From positions 1 to 64,000 of the forward strand of contig JBKPAD010000006.1 of assembly GCA_046726235.1 (NCBI GenBank): DNA of 64,000 nucleotides, given 5' to 3'. The notes beneath the pieces were generated by a model. The model was not told the DNA's origin. It was given only the letters and a program-made list of their open reading frames with translations, and did no database searches. Of the stretch, positions 1 to 8,965 are shown piece after piece. The stretch is from Nitricoxidireducens sp046726235 (GTDB lineage Bacteria > Pseudomonadota > Gammaproteobacteria > Burkholderiales > Rhodocyclaceae). The first letter of the stretch is position 1. Every line of letters starts with the position of its first letter. Both the position numbers and the translations under genes were made by a program.

Positions 1-2408
1 GTCCGGCTCGACAGGTCCTGGTTCCCCGCCGCGATCTCCTTCGACGCCACGTTGATCGCGTCCGACGTCTCCTTGATCCGTCCAACGACTTCCCTCAACC
101 GCTCCACCGTCGTGTTCGTGTCGTCCTTCAATTGACCGAAGATGCCCGCATACTCGCCGGCGACGGTGCGCGTCAGGTCGCCGCGTGCCATCTGGTTGAG
201 GACCTCGGAAGTCGCGTTCAGCGCCTTTTGGGTGTTGTCGAGCAGGCTGTTGATGCCTTCGCTGAGCTTGGCGTAGAAGCCTTCCTTGTCGTCGAGCGAC
301 AGGCGCATCTCGAGCACGCCGTAGGAGGCCGCCTGGACGATCTCCTCGACTTCCTGCTCGATCTTCACCTCTGTCGTGCGGTCGACCCACTGCGACACGC
401 GGCCCAGGTAGCCGCCCGACTCGTCCCGAACCGGGCTAGCCGTGACGCGCAGCTGGTGGCCGGCAAGCACCGTGTCGAAAGTGCGCGGCGCGACGAGTTC
501 CGCCTTGTACGCGGCCTTGACCTCATCGTCCTCGAAATACTGCGACAGTGTCGCGCCGGCCATCTTGCCGGCGTCGAAATCGGCGTGACGCTCGCGGATT
601 CCGGGCGACATGCCTTCCCACAGCGTCTGGGCGGCGCGGTTCAGGTAGATCAGGCGGTTGTCCTCGCCCGAGATCGTCACCGGCACCGACACGCTGTCGA
701 GGCCCATGCGCACGCGCGCCATTTCGTTGGCCTGGCGCTTGGTCTCCGCGACCTCGAAGCCGAGCCGGTTCTGCATGGTTTCGAGGCCCTGCAACACCTT
801 GCCGATCTCGTCGTTGCGCGCGACGGCCAGCGCGGTGTCGTACCTGCCGCCCGAAAGGGCGCGGAAGGTCGGCAGGACGTGCTCTTCGAGCGGGCGGCGG
901 ATCATGCGCGTCACCATCCACGAGATGACGGCCACCAGCACCAGCACGACGACCGCAGACGCCAGCCAGATGAAGCGCTGCATCGAGCGCGACAGCGCCT
1001 CGAACTCGTCGATGTAGGTGCCGCCGCCGATGGTCCATTGCCACTCGGGGTAGGTGTCGAAGACGACGACCTTGTCGCGCGCCGAGGCGTCGCCGAGTTC
1101 CTTGTTCATCCACGGATAGACGATCGTGCCCTGCTTCTTCTCGAGCATCTCGCGGATGAACTCGCGGCCGCCGGCATCCTTGGCGGCGATCAGGTTCGTG
1201 CCTTCCTTGGCCGGATGGACGACCAGCGTGCCGTAGTCCTTGCCGGGCCGCGCGTCGAGCACGTAGAAATAGCCGGTCTCGCCGACCTTGACGTCGCGGA
1301 TCTGCTGGCGCAGCGCCGCGACCTCGCTCGAGACGTCGAGGCCGATGAAGGTGGCGCCGATGGTCTTGCCTTCGGCGCTCTTGATCGGCGTGTAGGACGT
1401 GTAGTACTCCTTGCCGAACAGGTTGGCGCGACCCGCGAAACGCTCGCCGGCGAGCAGCTTCGCGCGTCCTGGATGCTCCTGCGCCAGCAGCGTGCCGACC
1501 GCGCGCTCGCCCTTGTCGTTCTTGACCGAGGTGGAGACGCGCACGAACTCGTCGCCCTTGCGCACGAACACCGTGGCCACCGCCGTGGTGAGGGCGCTGA
1601 AGCGGTCCACCTCGTCGTAGCGATGGTTGAGCGTCGTCTTGCCGTTCTTCAGCACCGGCATCTCGGCCGACTCTTCGATGCTGAAGCCGTCCGCATACTG
1701 GCCGGCGAACATGTCGTTGAGCCGCAGCGCTTCGCCGCGCATGGCGACGGCGCGCACCTCGACCATGCCGCGGATCAGCTTCAGCTTCTGGCCGAGTTCC
1801 TGCATGCCGGCGGTCTCGAGCGCACCCGCGGCATAGCGGCCCATCACCAGCGAGGTCGCGCCCATCACGGCGACGGCGGCGATGGCGCAGCCGAGCATGA
1901 TCTTCGCCGACAGCGAGGCGTCGCGCAGCCAGCGGCCCGCCCGCGCGAACATGCCGGTCGATTCGACCCAGCCGTCCTTGATGCGCAGCCCACCGGCCTT
2001 CTTTTCGCGGAACAGCCGGTAGGCGCCCTCGGCGGCCTCGACCTTGTCGCGCGCCGGCTTGCGCCGCACCGACATGTAGCCGACGACCTGCGTGCCTTCC
2101 CAGACCGGCGCCGCGTGCGCCTCGACCCAGTAGAAGTCGCCGCTCTTGCAGCGGTTCTTGACGTAGCCGACCCAGGGGCGCCCGGCCTTCAGCGTGTCCC
2201 ACAGGTCCTGGAACGCCTCGACCGGCATGTCGGGGTGGCGCACCAGGTTGTGCGGCTCGCCGAGCAGCTCGGCTTCCGTGAAGCCGCTGATCTCGAGGAA
2301 GTCCTTGTTGACGTAGGTGATGCGGCCCTTGAGGTCGGTCTTGGAGACGATCAGCGTGTCGTCGCGCAGGACGACTTCGTTGGCGGTGACGGGGAGGTTG
2401 GTTCTCAT
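1..2408 (-). CDS. Methyl-accepting chemotaxis protein, PAS-Cache-HAMP-PAS, 3' end outside window
   Basis: Membrane chemoreceptor that would signal to the CheA/CheW pair encoded just upstream in the same operon. About 802 codons are visible and the frame is still open at base 1, so the methyl-accepting signalling tip lies outside. An Aer-like PAS domain covers roughly residues 1-120 (RHPDMP at 57-62). A first membrane segment is near 172-192, followed by a long periplasmic Cache-type sensor (motifs such as GETGYFYVLD and the WTIGGGTYI end) and a second membrane segment near 474-493. A HAMP region, a second PAS domain and the start of the signalling helix follow. The ATG at 2408 is 21 bases after the cheW stop. 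The double sensor, cytoplasmic PAS plus periplasmic Cache, suggests it integrates a redox or internal cue with an external small molecule; the ligand is unknown. Confidence 0.92.
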   Translation of the reverse strand, partial: MRTNLPVTANEVVLRDDTLIVSKTDLKGRITYVNKDFLEISGFTEAELLGEPHNLVRHPDMPVEAFQDLWDTLKAGRPWVGYVKNRCKSGDFYWVEAHAAPVWEGTQVVGYMSVRRKPARDKVEAAEGAYRLFREKKAGGLRIKDGWVESTGMFARAGRWLRDASLSAKIMLGCAIAAVAVMGATSLVMGRYAAGALETAGMQELGQKLKLIRGMVEVRAVAMRGEALRLNDMFAGQYADGFSIEESAEMPVLKNGKTTLNHRYDEVDRFSALTTAVATVFVRKGDEFVRVSTSVKNDKGERAVGTLLAQEHPGRAKLLAGERFAGRANLFGKEYYTSYTPIKSAEGKTIGATFIGLDVSSEVAALRQQIRDVKVGETGYFYVLDARPGKDYGTLVVHPAKEGTNLIAAKDAGGREFIREMLEKKQGTIVYPWMNKELGDASARDKVVVFDTYPEWQWTIGGGTYIDEFEALSRSMQRFIWLASAVVVLVLVAVISWMVTRMIRRPLEEHVLPTFRALSGGRYDTALAVARNDEIGKVLQGLETMQNRLGFEVAETKRQANEMARVRMGLDSVSVPVTISGEDNRLIYLNRAAQTLWEGMSPGIRERHADFDAGKMAGATLSQYFEDDEVKAAYKAELVAPRTFDTVLAGHQLRVTASPVRDESGGYLGRVSQWVDRTTEVKIEQEVEEIVQAASYGVLEMRLSLDDKEGFYAKLSEGINSLLDNTQKALNATSEVLNQMARGDLTRTVAGEYAGIFGQLKDDTNTTVERLREVVGRIKETSDAINVASKEIAAGNQDLSSR

Positions 2409-2429
2409 GATTTTTCTCTCTGCCGGCGG

Positions 2430-2930
2430 TCAGGCGACCGCCTCGTCGACAAGGGCCATTTCGGCCGACATCATGAGGCGCTCGATGTCGACGACGATCA
2501 GCATGCGCTCGTCGAGCGTGCCGAGGCCGTTGATGTAGCGGGTATCCACGGTGGCGGCGAATTCCGGCGCCGGCCGCACCTGGTCGGAGCGCAGGCTGAT
2601 GACGTCGGAGACGCCGTCGACGACGATGCCGACGACGCGGGTGCCGATGTTGAGGATGATGACCACGGTGAACGGCGTGTACTCCGCCGCGCCGACGCCG
2701 AACTTGATGCGCAGATCGACGATCGGCACGATGGTGCCGCGCAGGTTGATGACGCCCTTGATGAAGGCCGGTGCGTTGGCGATCGTCGTCGGGTGCTCGT
2801 AGCCGCGTATCTCCTGCACCTTGAGGATGTCGATCGCGTACTCCTCCGGACCGAGCGTGAACGTCAGGTACTCCTGCGCGAACGCGCCTTCGCGCGCGTC
2901 GGCGTCCGTCTTGGCGTTGTCCTGGACCAT
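2430..2930 (-). CDS. cheW: Chemotaxis coupling protein CheW
   Basis: A 166-residue CheW scaffold that links chemoreceptors to the CheA kinase. The whole protein is one CheW domain, with typical segments such as EEYAIDILKVQEI near the start and GVINLRGTIVPIVDLR in the middle. An upstream in-frame start exists, but the ATG at 2930 is preferred because AGGAG lies 7 bases before it, and the extra N-terminal residues do not look like CheW. It sits 19 bases after cheA and 21 before the MCP gene, so the three are probably one transcript. Confidence 0.96.
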   Translation of the reverse strand: MVQDNAKTDADAREGAFAQEYLTFTLGPEEYAIDILKVQEIRGYEHPTTIANAPAFIKGVINLRGTIVPIVDLRIKFGVGAAEYTPFTVVIILNIGTRVVGIVVDGVSDVISLRSDQVRPAPEFAATVDTRYINGLGTLDERMLIVVDIERLMMSAEMALVDEAVA

Positions 2931-2949
2931 CGAGTGCTCCTGAAAAGAA

Positions 2950-5205
2950 TTAGGCGGCGGCCGGCAGCGCATTGCGCGCCATGCCGACGAGTGCCGCCAC
3001 GTCGAGGATCAGTGCGACGTGGCCGTCGCCCATGATCGTGGCGCCGGAAATGCCGGCGACCTTGCGGTAGTTGGATTCGAGGCTCTTGATGACGACCTGC
3101 TGCTGGCCGACCATGGCGTCGACGAACAGCGCCGCCTTCACGCCGTCGGACTCGAGGATGACCATGATCCCCTGGTCGAGCGCAGTCACCGCGCCGGGAA
3201 CGCGGAACACCTCGTGCAGCACGATCACCGGCAGGTACTCGTCGCGCACCTGCAGCAGGCGCTCGACGCCGGAGACGCTCTTGATCATGCTGCGGTCGGC
3301 CTGCAGCGACTCGATGACGTAGCCGAGCGGCGCGATGTAGATCTCGCGGCCGACGGCCACCGACATGCCGTCGAGGATCGCCAGCGTCAGCGGCAGCTTG
3401 ACGGTCATGCGCGTGCCAATGCCCATCATCGACTGGATCTCGACGCGACCGCCCATGGCGGTGATGTTCTTCTTAACGACGTCCATGCCGACGCCGCGGC
3501 CCGAGACCTCGGTGATCTGGTCGGCGGTCGAGAAGCCGGCCTCGAAGATCAGCTGGAAGACTTCCTGGTCGCTCATGCCGTCATGCACCGGCAGGCCGCG
3601 CTCGCGGGCCTTGGCGAGGATTTTCTGGCGCGGAAGGCCGGCGCCGTCGTCGCCGACCTCGATGACGATGTTGCCGCTCTGGTGGTAGGCCTTGAGCGTG
3701 ATGGTACCGGTCGCCTGCTTGCCCTTGGCGATGCGGTCCTCGGGCATCTCGACGCCATGGTCGAGGCTGTTGCGCACCAGATGGGTGAGCGGATCGGTGA
3801 TGCGCTCGATCAGGCTCTTGTCGAGTTCGGTGTCCTCGCCGATCATCTTCAGCTCGACCTTCTTGCCGAGCTTCTGCGACAGCTCGCGCACCACGCGCGG
3901 GAAGCGCGAGAACACCACCGACATCGGCATCATGCGGATCGACATCACCGATTCCTGCAGGTCGCGCGTGTTCCGCTCGAGCTGGGCGAGGCCGTTGATC
4001 AGGCGCTCGAAGCGCACCGGATCGACGCCCGAGGCCGATTCGGCCAGCATCGCCTGCGTGATGACGAGCTCGCCGACGAGGTTGATAAGTTGGTCGACCT
4101 TCTCGACGCCGACGCGGATCGTGGTGTCGCCGCCGGGCTTCGCGGCGGGCGCGGCCGGACGCTTCGCCTCGGCCTTCGCCGGCAGGGACTTGGCGGCCGC
4201 TACGGCCGGCGCGGCGTCCGGGGCTGGCGCCGGCACGTCCACGAAGAATCCGTAGGTGCCGTCCGCCGCATCCTTGGGCGCAGCGTCCTTCTGCGCCGCG
4301 GCGGCAGGCAGGGGTTCGAAGAAGCCGTAGGCCTCGTCCGCGCCCGGCGCCGGTACGGCTTCGGCGGCCGGCGGATCGAAGAATCCATAGGCCTGCTCCT
4401 CGGCGGCGGCCGCCGGCAGGGGATCGAAGAAGCCGAAGGAATCGTCCGCGGCGGCAGGTGCGCCCGGGGCATCGAAGAAGCCGTAGGCGTCGTCCGCCGG
4501 CTGCGCGGCACCGGACGGCTCGACGCGGATGCTGTCGCTGTTGGCAATGAATTCGAGGGTGCCGCGCACGTGCTCCGCATCGGCGGCGCCCTCGAGCGCG
4601 AGGTGCCACGGTTCGCCGGCGGCAGCGGGCCGCCCGACGATGCGCGGCACGCCGTAGCGCTGGAGCTCGAGCAACAGGTTGGCGAGCGCCGACTCGACCG
4701 CGGCCTCGTCGCCGTCGAGCACGAAGTGCAGTTCGAGGCCGGCGCCGGGAGCGACGGCCTCCGGCGCCGCGGCGGCGGGGGCTGCTGCAGCCGGCGGCGC
4801 CGCAGGAGCGGCTTCGGTGCTGATCGTCAGCTCGCGCAGGCGCTCGCAAATCGCCTCGCTCTGCGCCGGATCGGCCTCGCCCTCGCCCTTGTGCGCGGCG
4901 AGCAGCGTCTTGAGCACGTCGCCGGCATCGAGGAAGGCGTCGATCATTTCCTCGCGCAGCGCGAGTTCGCCCTTGCGGATGCGGTCGAGCAGGTTCTCGA
5001 GGATGTGCGTGACCTCGGCCAGGTCCGTGAAGCCGAAGGTGCCCGCCGAGCCCTTGATCGAATGCGCGGCGCGGAAGATCGCGTTCAGTTGCTCGCCGTC
5101 CGGATCTGCCGGATCGAGGGCGAGCAGCAGGGATTCCATGTTCGCCAGGTGCTCTCCGGCCTCCTCGAAGAAGACCTGAAAGAACTGGCTCATGTCGATG
5201 GCCAT
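2950..5205 (-). CDS. cheA: Chemotaxis histidine kinase CheA with repeated YGFF linker
   Basis: Central kinase of chemotaxis, 751 residues. The N-terminal Hpt domain carries the phosphoacceptor H48 in AAHSIKGSAG. A small alpha/beta fold at about 157-228 resembles a response-regulator-binding domain. Residues 230-345 form an Ala/Pro-rich linker with five [YF]GFF motifs (241, 257, 273, 293, 318). Dimerisation, HATPase (N-box HLVRNSLDHGVE, then GDDGAGL and GRGVGMDVV) and CheW-like domains follow. The ATG at 5205 has AGGAGG just upstream. The kinase motifs are intact, so activity is expected; the linker repeats are not explained by the core family. Confidence 0.97.
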   Translation of the reverse strand: MAIDMSQFFQVFFEEAGEHLANMESLLLALDPADPDGEQLNAIFRAAHSIKGSAGTFGFTDLAEVTHILENLLDRIRKGELALREEMIDAFLDAGDVLKTLLAAHKGEGEADPAQSEAICERLRELTISTEAAPAAPPAAAAPAAAAPEAVAPGAGLELHFVLDGDEAAVESALANLLLELQRYGVPRIVGRPAAAGEPWHLALEGAADAEHVRGTLEFIANSDSIRVEPSGAAQPADDAYGFFDAPGAPAAADDSFGFFDPLPAAAAEEQAYGFFDPPAAEAVPAPGADEAYGFFEPLPAAAAQKDAAPKDAADGTYGFFVDVPAPAPDAAPAVAAAKSLPAKAEAKRPAAPAAKPGGDTTIRVGVEKVDQLINLVGELVITQAMLAESASGVDPVRFERLINGLAQLERNTRDLQESVMSIRMMPMSVVFSRFPRVVRELSQKLGKKVELKMIGEDTELDKSLIERITDPLTHLVRNSLDHGVEMPEDRIAKGKQATGTITLKAYHQSGNIVIEVGDDGAGLPRQKILAKARERGLPVHDGMSDQEVFQLIFEAGFSTADQITEVSGRGVGMDVVKKNITAMGGRVEIQSMMGIGTRMTVKLPLTLAILDGMSVAVGREIYIAPLGYVIESLQADRSMIKSVSGVERLLQVRDEYLPVIVLHEVFRVPGAVTALDQGIMVILESDGVKAALFVDAMVGQQQVVIKSLESNYRKVAGISGATIMGDGHVALILDVAALVGMARNALPAAA

Positions 5206-5243
5206 GACGCCTCCTGAAGCCGGTTGCGGGGGCGCTGCGGCGG

Positions 5244-5609
5244 CTAGCCGATGACCTTCTTCACGACCTCGATGAGTTTCTGCGGATCGAAGGGCTTGAC
5301 CAGCCAGCCGGTCGCGCCGGCGGCACGGCCCTGCTGCTTCATGGCATCGGACGATTCCGTCGTCAGCATGAGGATCGGCACGGTCTTGTACTGCGGCATG
5401 GCGCGGAGGTTCTTGATCAGCGTCAGTCCGTCCATGCGCGGCATGTTCTGGTCGGTGAGCACAAGGTTGTAGCTCTTGGCCTTGGCCTTGTCGAGGCCGT
5501 CCATGCCGTCCACGGCTTCGGCGACCTCGTAGCCCGAACTCTTGAGCGTGAAGGCGACCATTTGGCGGATGGAGGCGGAATCATCGATGGCGAGGATGGT
5601 TTTTGCCAT
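5244..5609 (-). CDS. cheY: Chemotaxis response regulator CheY
   Basis: Single-domain receiver of 121 residues that carries the phosphoryl signal from CheA to the flagellar switch. The acidic pocket D9/D10, phosphoacceptor D53 (LTDQNMP), T84 and K105 (LVKPF) are all present. It lies 38 bases upstream of cheA and 13 bases after the MCP-like gene, in the same direction. No output domain is attached. Its place directly before cheA makes a dedicated CheY more likely than an unrelated receiver. Confidence 0.95.
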   Translation of the reverse strand: MAKTILAIDDSASIRQMVAFTLKSSGYEVAEAVDGMDGLDKAKAKSYNLVLTDQNMPRMDGLTLIKNLRAMPQYKTVPILMLTTESSDAMKQQGRAAGATGWLVKPFDPQKLIEVVKKVIG

Positions 5610-5622
5610 GGGAAGGTGGCTC

Positions 5623-6840
5623 CTAGAAAAGTTCTATGTCGCCCTGGGCCATGGCTTTCTGGCCCACCGGGTTCTTGGTTGTTTCGGCGGCAAGTGCCCG
5701 CAGGCCGGCGGATATCGCGGCCGTTTCCTGCTTGAGGGCGGTGACGGCGGAGCGCGCATCGGCGGTCATCGCGTTGGTGCGCAGCGAGTCGGCGAGGCCG
5801 GCGAGGTGGCTCGCGATTCCGGCGAGGGCCTCGATGCGCTTGCGCGTGTGGCCGATCAGCTGCGAAACCATGTCCTGGAACTGCAGCGCCCTGACGGCGG
5901 TGTTGACGCGGCCTTCCATTTCCTGCGCCGCGGTACCGAGCCGGCCGATGGCCTCGACGCGCGACTGGTTCTGCGCCTCCATGGTCGTGATGATCCCTTC
6001 GACGCGCTGCTTCGACTCGAGCGCGAAGGTCATGTCCTGGCTCGCCATGCGCTGGATGGCATCCTCGGTCTGCTGCACCGAGGCCTGCATGCCCTGCATG
6101 AGGCCGTTGATCTGCTGGGAGAACTGGGTCGTGCGCGCGGAAAGGTCGCGCACTTCGTCGGCGACGACGGCGAAGCCGCGGCCGGCCTCGCCTGCGCGCG
6201 CCGCCTCGATGGCGGCGTTGAGCGCCAGCAGGTTGGTCTGCTTGGCGATGGCGCCGATCTCGGAAAGGATGCTCTGCACGTCGCGCGCCTGCTGCGCGAT
6301 GCCGTCGGTGAGCTCGACGAGTTCCATGCCCAGCTTGCTGTTGCCGACGACGCTGTCGACGACGCGCTGCATGACCGACGAGGTGTTGTGCACGAACTCG
6401 TCGAAGCGGCCGCCGGAATCGTCGCTGCTGCCGGCGGTGACGGAGAGGGCCAGTTGCCGCTGCTCGTCGGCCTGCTGGCTCATGCCCTGGAAGCTCTGCG
6501 TCAGCTGGTCGATTGCCTCGGAGAGGAGCGACTGCACGCGGCCGATCTCGCCTTCGATGGCTTCGTATTGGCCCGAGAAGTCGCGGCTGCATTCCGCCAG
6601 CAGGGAGTGGAACTCCGTCAGCAGGGCGCGCTCGTCATCATGGCTGGATGAAGCTCCCGCGGCGGGAGGCGCGGAACCGCCGAGCGTCACGCCGATGATG
6701 TGCCAGCCGAGCGCGACGAGAATGAAGGCGGAGACGACGACGAGCGTCGACGGGGCGGGTGAAGCGAACGCCACGAATCCCCCTGCGACGAGGAATGTCC
6801 ATGCCGTCCCTGCCCAGAACGTCCTCCCGAAAAAACCCAT
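5623..6840 (-). CDS. Methyl-accepting chemotaxis protein with short N-terminal membrane anchor
   Basis: A 405-residue MCP-like protein lacking a periplasmic sensor. Two closely spaced hydrophobic segments occupy residues 5-55, followed by a long helical region and the conserved MCP hairpin (QTNLLALNAAIEAARAGEAG and GFAVVADEVRDLS). With only a few residues between the membrane segments, the signal must come from the membrane or cytoplasm. It lies between motB and cheY, a common arrangement for receptors inside betaproteobacterial motility operons. The start ATG at 6840 has AGGA about 11 bases upstream, a weak site. Ligand unknown. Confidence 0.88.
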   Translation of the reverse strand: MGFFGRTFWAGTAWTFLVAGGFVAFASPAPSTLVVVSAFILVALGWHIIGVTLGGSAPPAAGASSSHDDERALLTEFHSLLAECSRDFSGQYEAIEGEIGRVQSLLSEAIDQLTQSFQGMSQQADEQRQLALSVTAGSSDDSGGRFDEFVHNTSSVMQRVVDSVVGNSKLGMELVELTDGIAQQARDVQSILSEIGAIAKQTNLLALNAAIEAARAGEAGRGFAVVADEVRDLSARTTQFSQQINGLMQGMQASVQQTEDAIQRMASQDMTFALESKQRVEGIITTMEAQNQSRVEAIGRLGTAAQEMEGRVNTAVRALQFQDMVSQLIGHTRKRIEALAGIASHLAGLADSLRTNAMTADARSAVTALKQETAAISAGLRALAAETTKNPVGQKAMAQGDIELF

Positions 6841-6908
6841 GTTTTTCTAGTTCCTGGTGGTTCGAGCGCGTGTTCGGGGCGCCCGCAATCCTGATGGGGG
6901 ATTCTACC

Positions 6909-7856
6909 CTAGCGCGGCGCCGCGACGGGCTGTGCGCTATTGCCGGCGTCGACGGACGCGGCCTCGGCAGATGCGTCGGGAGTCGGCGGCGCGCCATCGC
7001 GCAGGATCGCCTCCTCGGTGCGTTTGTTCATGACGACGATGCTGATGCGGCGATTGATCGGGTTGTACGGGTCTTCCTTGTCGTAGAGCACCGTCGAGGC
7101 CAGGCCGACGACGCGCATGATCTTGCCGTCCTCCATGCCGCCGCTCAGCAGTTCGCGGCGCGAAGCGTTGGCGCGGTTGGTCGACAACTCCCAGTTGCCG
7201 AAGCCCTTGTTGCCGCCGGCGTAAGGCGTGGCGTCGGTGTGGCCCGACAGCGAGATGCGGTTCTCGACCTGGTTCAGGGTCCTGCCGACCTCTTGCAGAA
7301 TCACGCGCGTGTACGGCTTGAGCTCGGAACTGGCGAGGTCGAACATCGGGCGGCTCTTCTCGTCGACGATCTGGATGCGCAGCCCCTCCGAGGTGATGTC
7401 GAGCAGCATCTGGTTCTTGAACTGCGCCAGCATCGGATTGCTGTCGATCATCTTCTCGATCTTCTCCTTGAGGCCCTGGAGACGCGCCTTCTCGTTGCGC
7501 TCGAACTCCTCCTTCTGGCGCTGCAGGTTCATCGTCGAGCGCTCGGCGGCGTTGTCGCCCTTCTTGACCTGGCCGTAGGAGCGGGTGAGGTCCTCGCCGC
7601 CGGCGTTGATGATCGAGGTGGCGTCGCCGGAACCGGAGCCGCCGAGCAGCGAGACCTTCAACGGCGTCTGGAAATAATCGGCGATGCCCTTGAGGTCGCC
7701 CTTGGTCGTCGAGCCGAGCAGCCACATGAGCAGGAAGAAGGCCATCATCGCCGTCACGAAGTCGGCGTAGGCGATTTTCCATGCGCCGCCGTGGGCTCCG
7801 CCGCCGCCCTTCTTGATCTTCTTGACGACGATTGGCTGTTGGGTGTCGTCGCTCAT
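6909..7856 (-). CDS. motB: Flagellar motor stator protein MotB
   Basis: Stator subunit that anchors the proton-driven motor to peptidoglycan, 315 residues. The single membrane helix (about 27-47) contains the proton-carrying D32 in YADFVTAMMAF. The C-terminal OmpA-like peptidoglycan-binding domain shows SGHTDATPY and the NPINRRISIVV end. The tail after about residue 290 is Ala/Pro-rich and low complexity. It begins 6 bases after the motA stop, so the two are co-translated. The 68-base gap to the next gene holds no obvious terminator. Confidence 0.96.
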   Translation of the reverse strand: MSDDTQQPIVVKKIKKGGGGAHGGAWKIAYADFVTAMMAFFLLMWLLGSTTKGDLKGIADYFQTPLKVSLLGGSGSGDATSIINAGGEDLTRSYGQVKKGDNAAERSTMNLQRQKEEFERNEKARLQGLKEKIEKMIDSNPMLAQFKNQMLLDITSEGLRIQIVDEKSRPMFDLASSELKPYTRVILQEVGRTLNQVENRISLSGHTDATPYAGGNKGFGNWELSTNRANASRRELLSGGMEDGKIMRVVGLASTVLYDKEDPYNPINRRISIVVMNKRTEEAILRDGAPPTPDASAEAASVDAGNSAQPVAAPR

Positions 7857-7862
7857 GGTCGT

Positions 7863-8723
7863 TTACCGACTCTTGCGGGCCTTGAGGTCTTCTTCCAGCT
7901 CGAGGAAGGTCGGACGGTCGGCCGAGTACAGCACCTTGCGGCCGAATTCGACCGCCACCTGCGGCGCATATCCGTTCATGCTCGCCAGCAGCACGACCTT
8001 CATGGTCTGGAACATCTTGGTGTTCTCGTTGAGCTTGTGCTCGAGCGCCGTCGCCAGGGGACCGACGAAGCCATAGGAAAGCAGGATGCCGAGGAAGGTG
8101 CCGACCAGCGCCGCGGCGATCAGCTTGCCGAGTTCCGCCGGCGGGATGCCGACCGACTCCATGGTGTGCACCACGCCCATGACCGCCGCGACGATGCCGA
8201 AGGCCGGCAGGCCGTCGGCGGTCTTCGCCAGCGCGTGGATCGGAACCTCGCCCTCGTGGTGGTGGGTTTCGATCTCGTTGTCCATCAGGTTTTCGATCTC
8301 GAAGGCGTTGAGGTTGCCGCCGACCATCATGCGCAGGTAGTCGCAGAGGAATTCCATCGCGTGGTGGTCGCCGGCGATCGCCGGGTACTTCGAGAAGATC
8401 GGGCTCGAATCGGGATTCTCGACGTCGTTCTCGATCGACATCAGGCCTTCCTTGCGCACCTTCGAGAGAATCTCGTAGAGCATCGCCAACAGGTCCATGT
8501 ACAGGGCCTTGTTGAGGTTCGAGCCCTTGAGGACGGTCGGCAGCGCGGCGAGCGTGGACTTGATCACGCTGGGCGGATTGGCGACGAAAAACTGGCCGAG
8601 GGCCGAGCCGCCGATGGTGAGGAATTCGGTGGGCTGGATCAGGGAGTGGACGTGGCCGCCGGCCAGGATGAAGCCTCCCAGCACAGAAGCGAGCACCACC
8701 ACGTAACCGACAATGACGAACAT
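7863..8723 (-). CDS. motA: Flagellar motor stator protein MotA
   Basis: Proton-channel stator protein of 286 residues with four predicted membrane helices. The cytoplasmic loop retains R90 and E98 (KVRKEGLMSIE), which in E. coli contact the rotor protein FliG. The ATG at 8723 is preceded by AGGGAG at a good distance. It is separated from flhC by about 240 non-coding bases with hairpin repeats, so it may be transcribed both from flhDC and from its own FlhDC-dependent promoter; the latter is inferred from the usual class order. Confidence 0.97.
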   Translation of the reverse strand: MFVIVGYVVVLASVLGGFILAGGHVHSLIQPTEFLTIGGSALGQFFVANPPSVIKSTLAALPTVLKGSNLNKALYMDLLAMLYEILSKVRKEGLMSIENDVENPDSSPIFSKYPAIAGDHHAMEFLCDYLRMMVGGNLNAFEIENLMDNEIETHHHEGEVPIHALAKTADGLPAFGIVAAVMGVVHTMESVGIPPAELGKLIAAALVGTFLGILLSYGFVGPLATALEHKLNENTKMFQTMKVVLLASMNGYAPQVAVEFGRKVLYSADRPTFLELEEDLKARKSR

Positions 8724-8758
8724 CCGCCGTCTCCCTGCGACCCCTTACGAGCGCGCAA

Positions 8759-8880
8759 TGATAGCGGAAAAGCGCAGGCTTTCAGTGAGGCTAATGTCCG
8801 CGAAGCGGACGTTACGCCGGTGCTAAAAGCGCAGGTTCTCAGTGAGGCCAATGCCAGCAAAGCTGGCGTCAGGCCGATGC
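8759..8880. repeat. Two tandem hairpin repeats between flhC and motA
   Basis: Two imperfect copies of a unit of about 57-60 bases, each starting AAAAGCGCAGG and containing CAGTGAGG. Each copy holds a strong hairpin: GTCCGC-GAA-GCGGAC at 8796-8810 and GCCAGC-AAA-GCTGGC at 8853-8867. The stem sequences differ but both stay paired, and the flanking GGC/GCC bases extend the stems. The rest of the gap (8724-8965) shows no gene. It could be a REP-like intergenic element, an mRNA stabiliser or an attenuator between flhC and motA. Confidence 0.7.
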
Positions 8881-8965
8881 TGAACCTCGTCGGCACTCCC
8901 GTCTTGTCGCGACAGGCATCGGCCCCCGCCCCGGGGCGCGGGGGCGAGGGCCGGAACTCGAAAAG

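Noticed and set aside
132..5217. Long plus-strand open frames opposite the MCP, cheW and cheA genes
   Set aside because: They are Arg/Ala/His/Asp-rich mirror frames typical of high-GC DNA, have no domain or ribosome site, and lie opposite clear genes.
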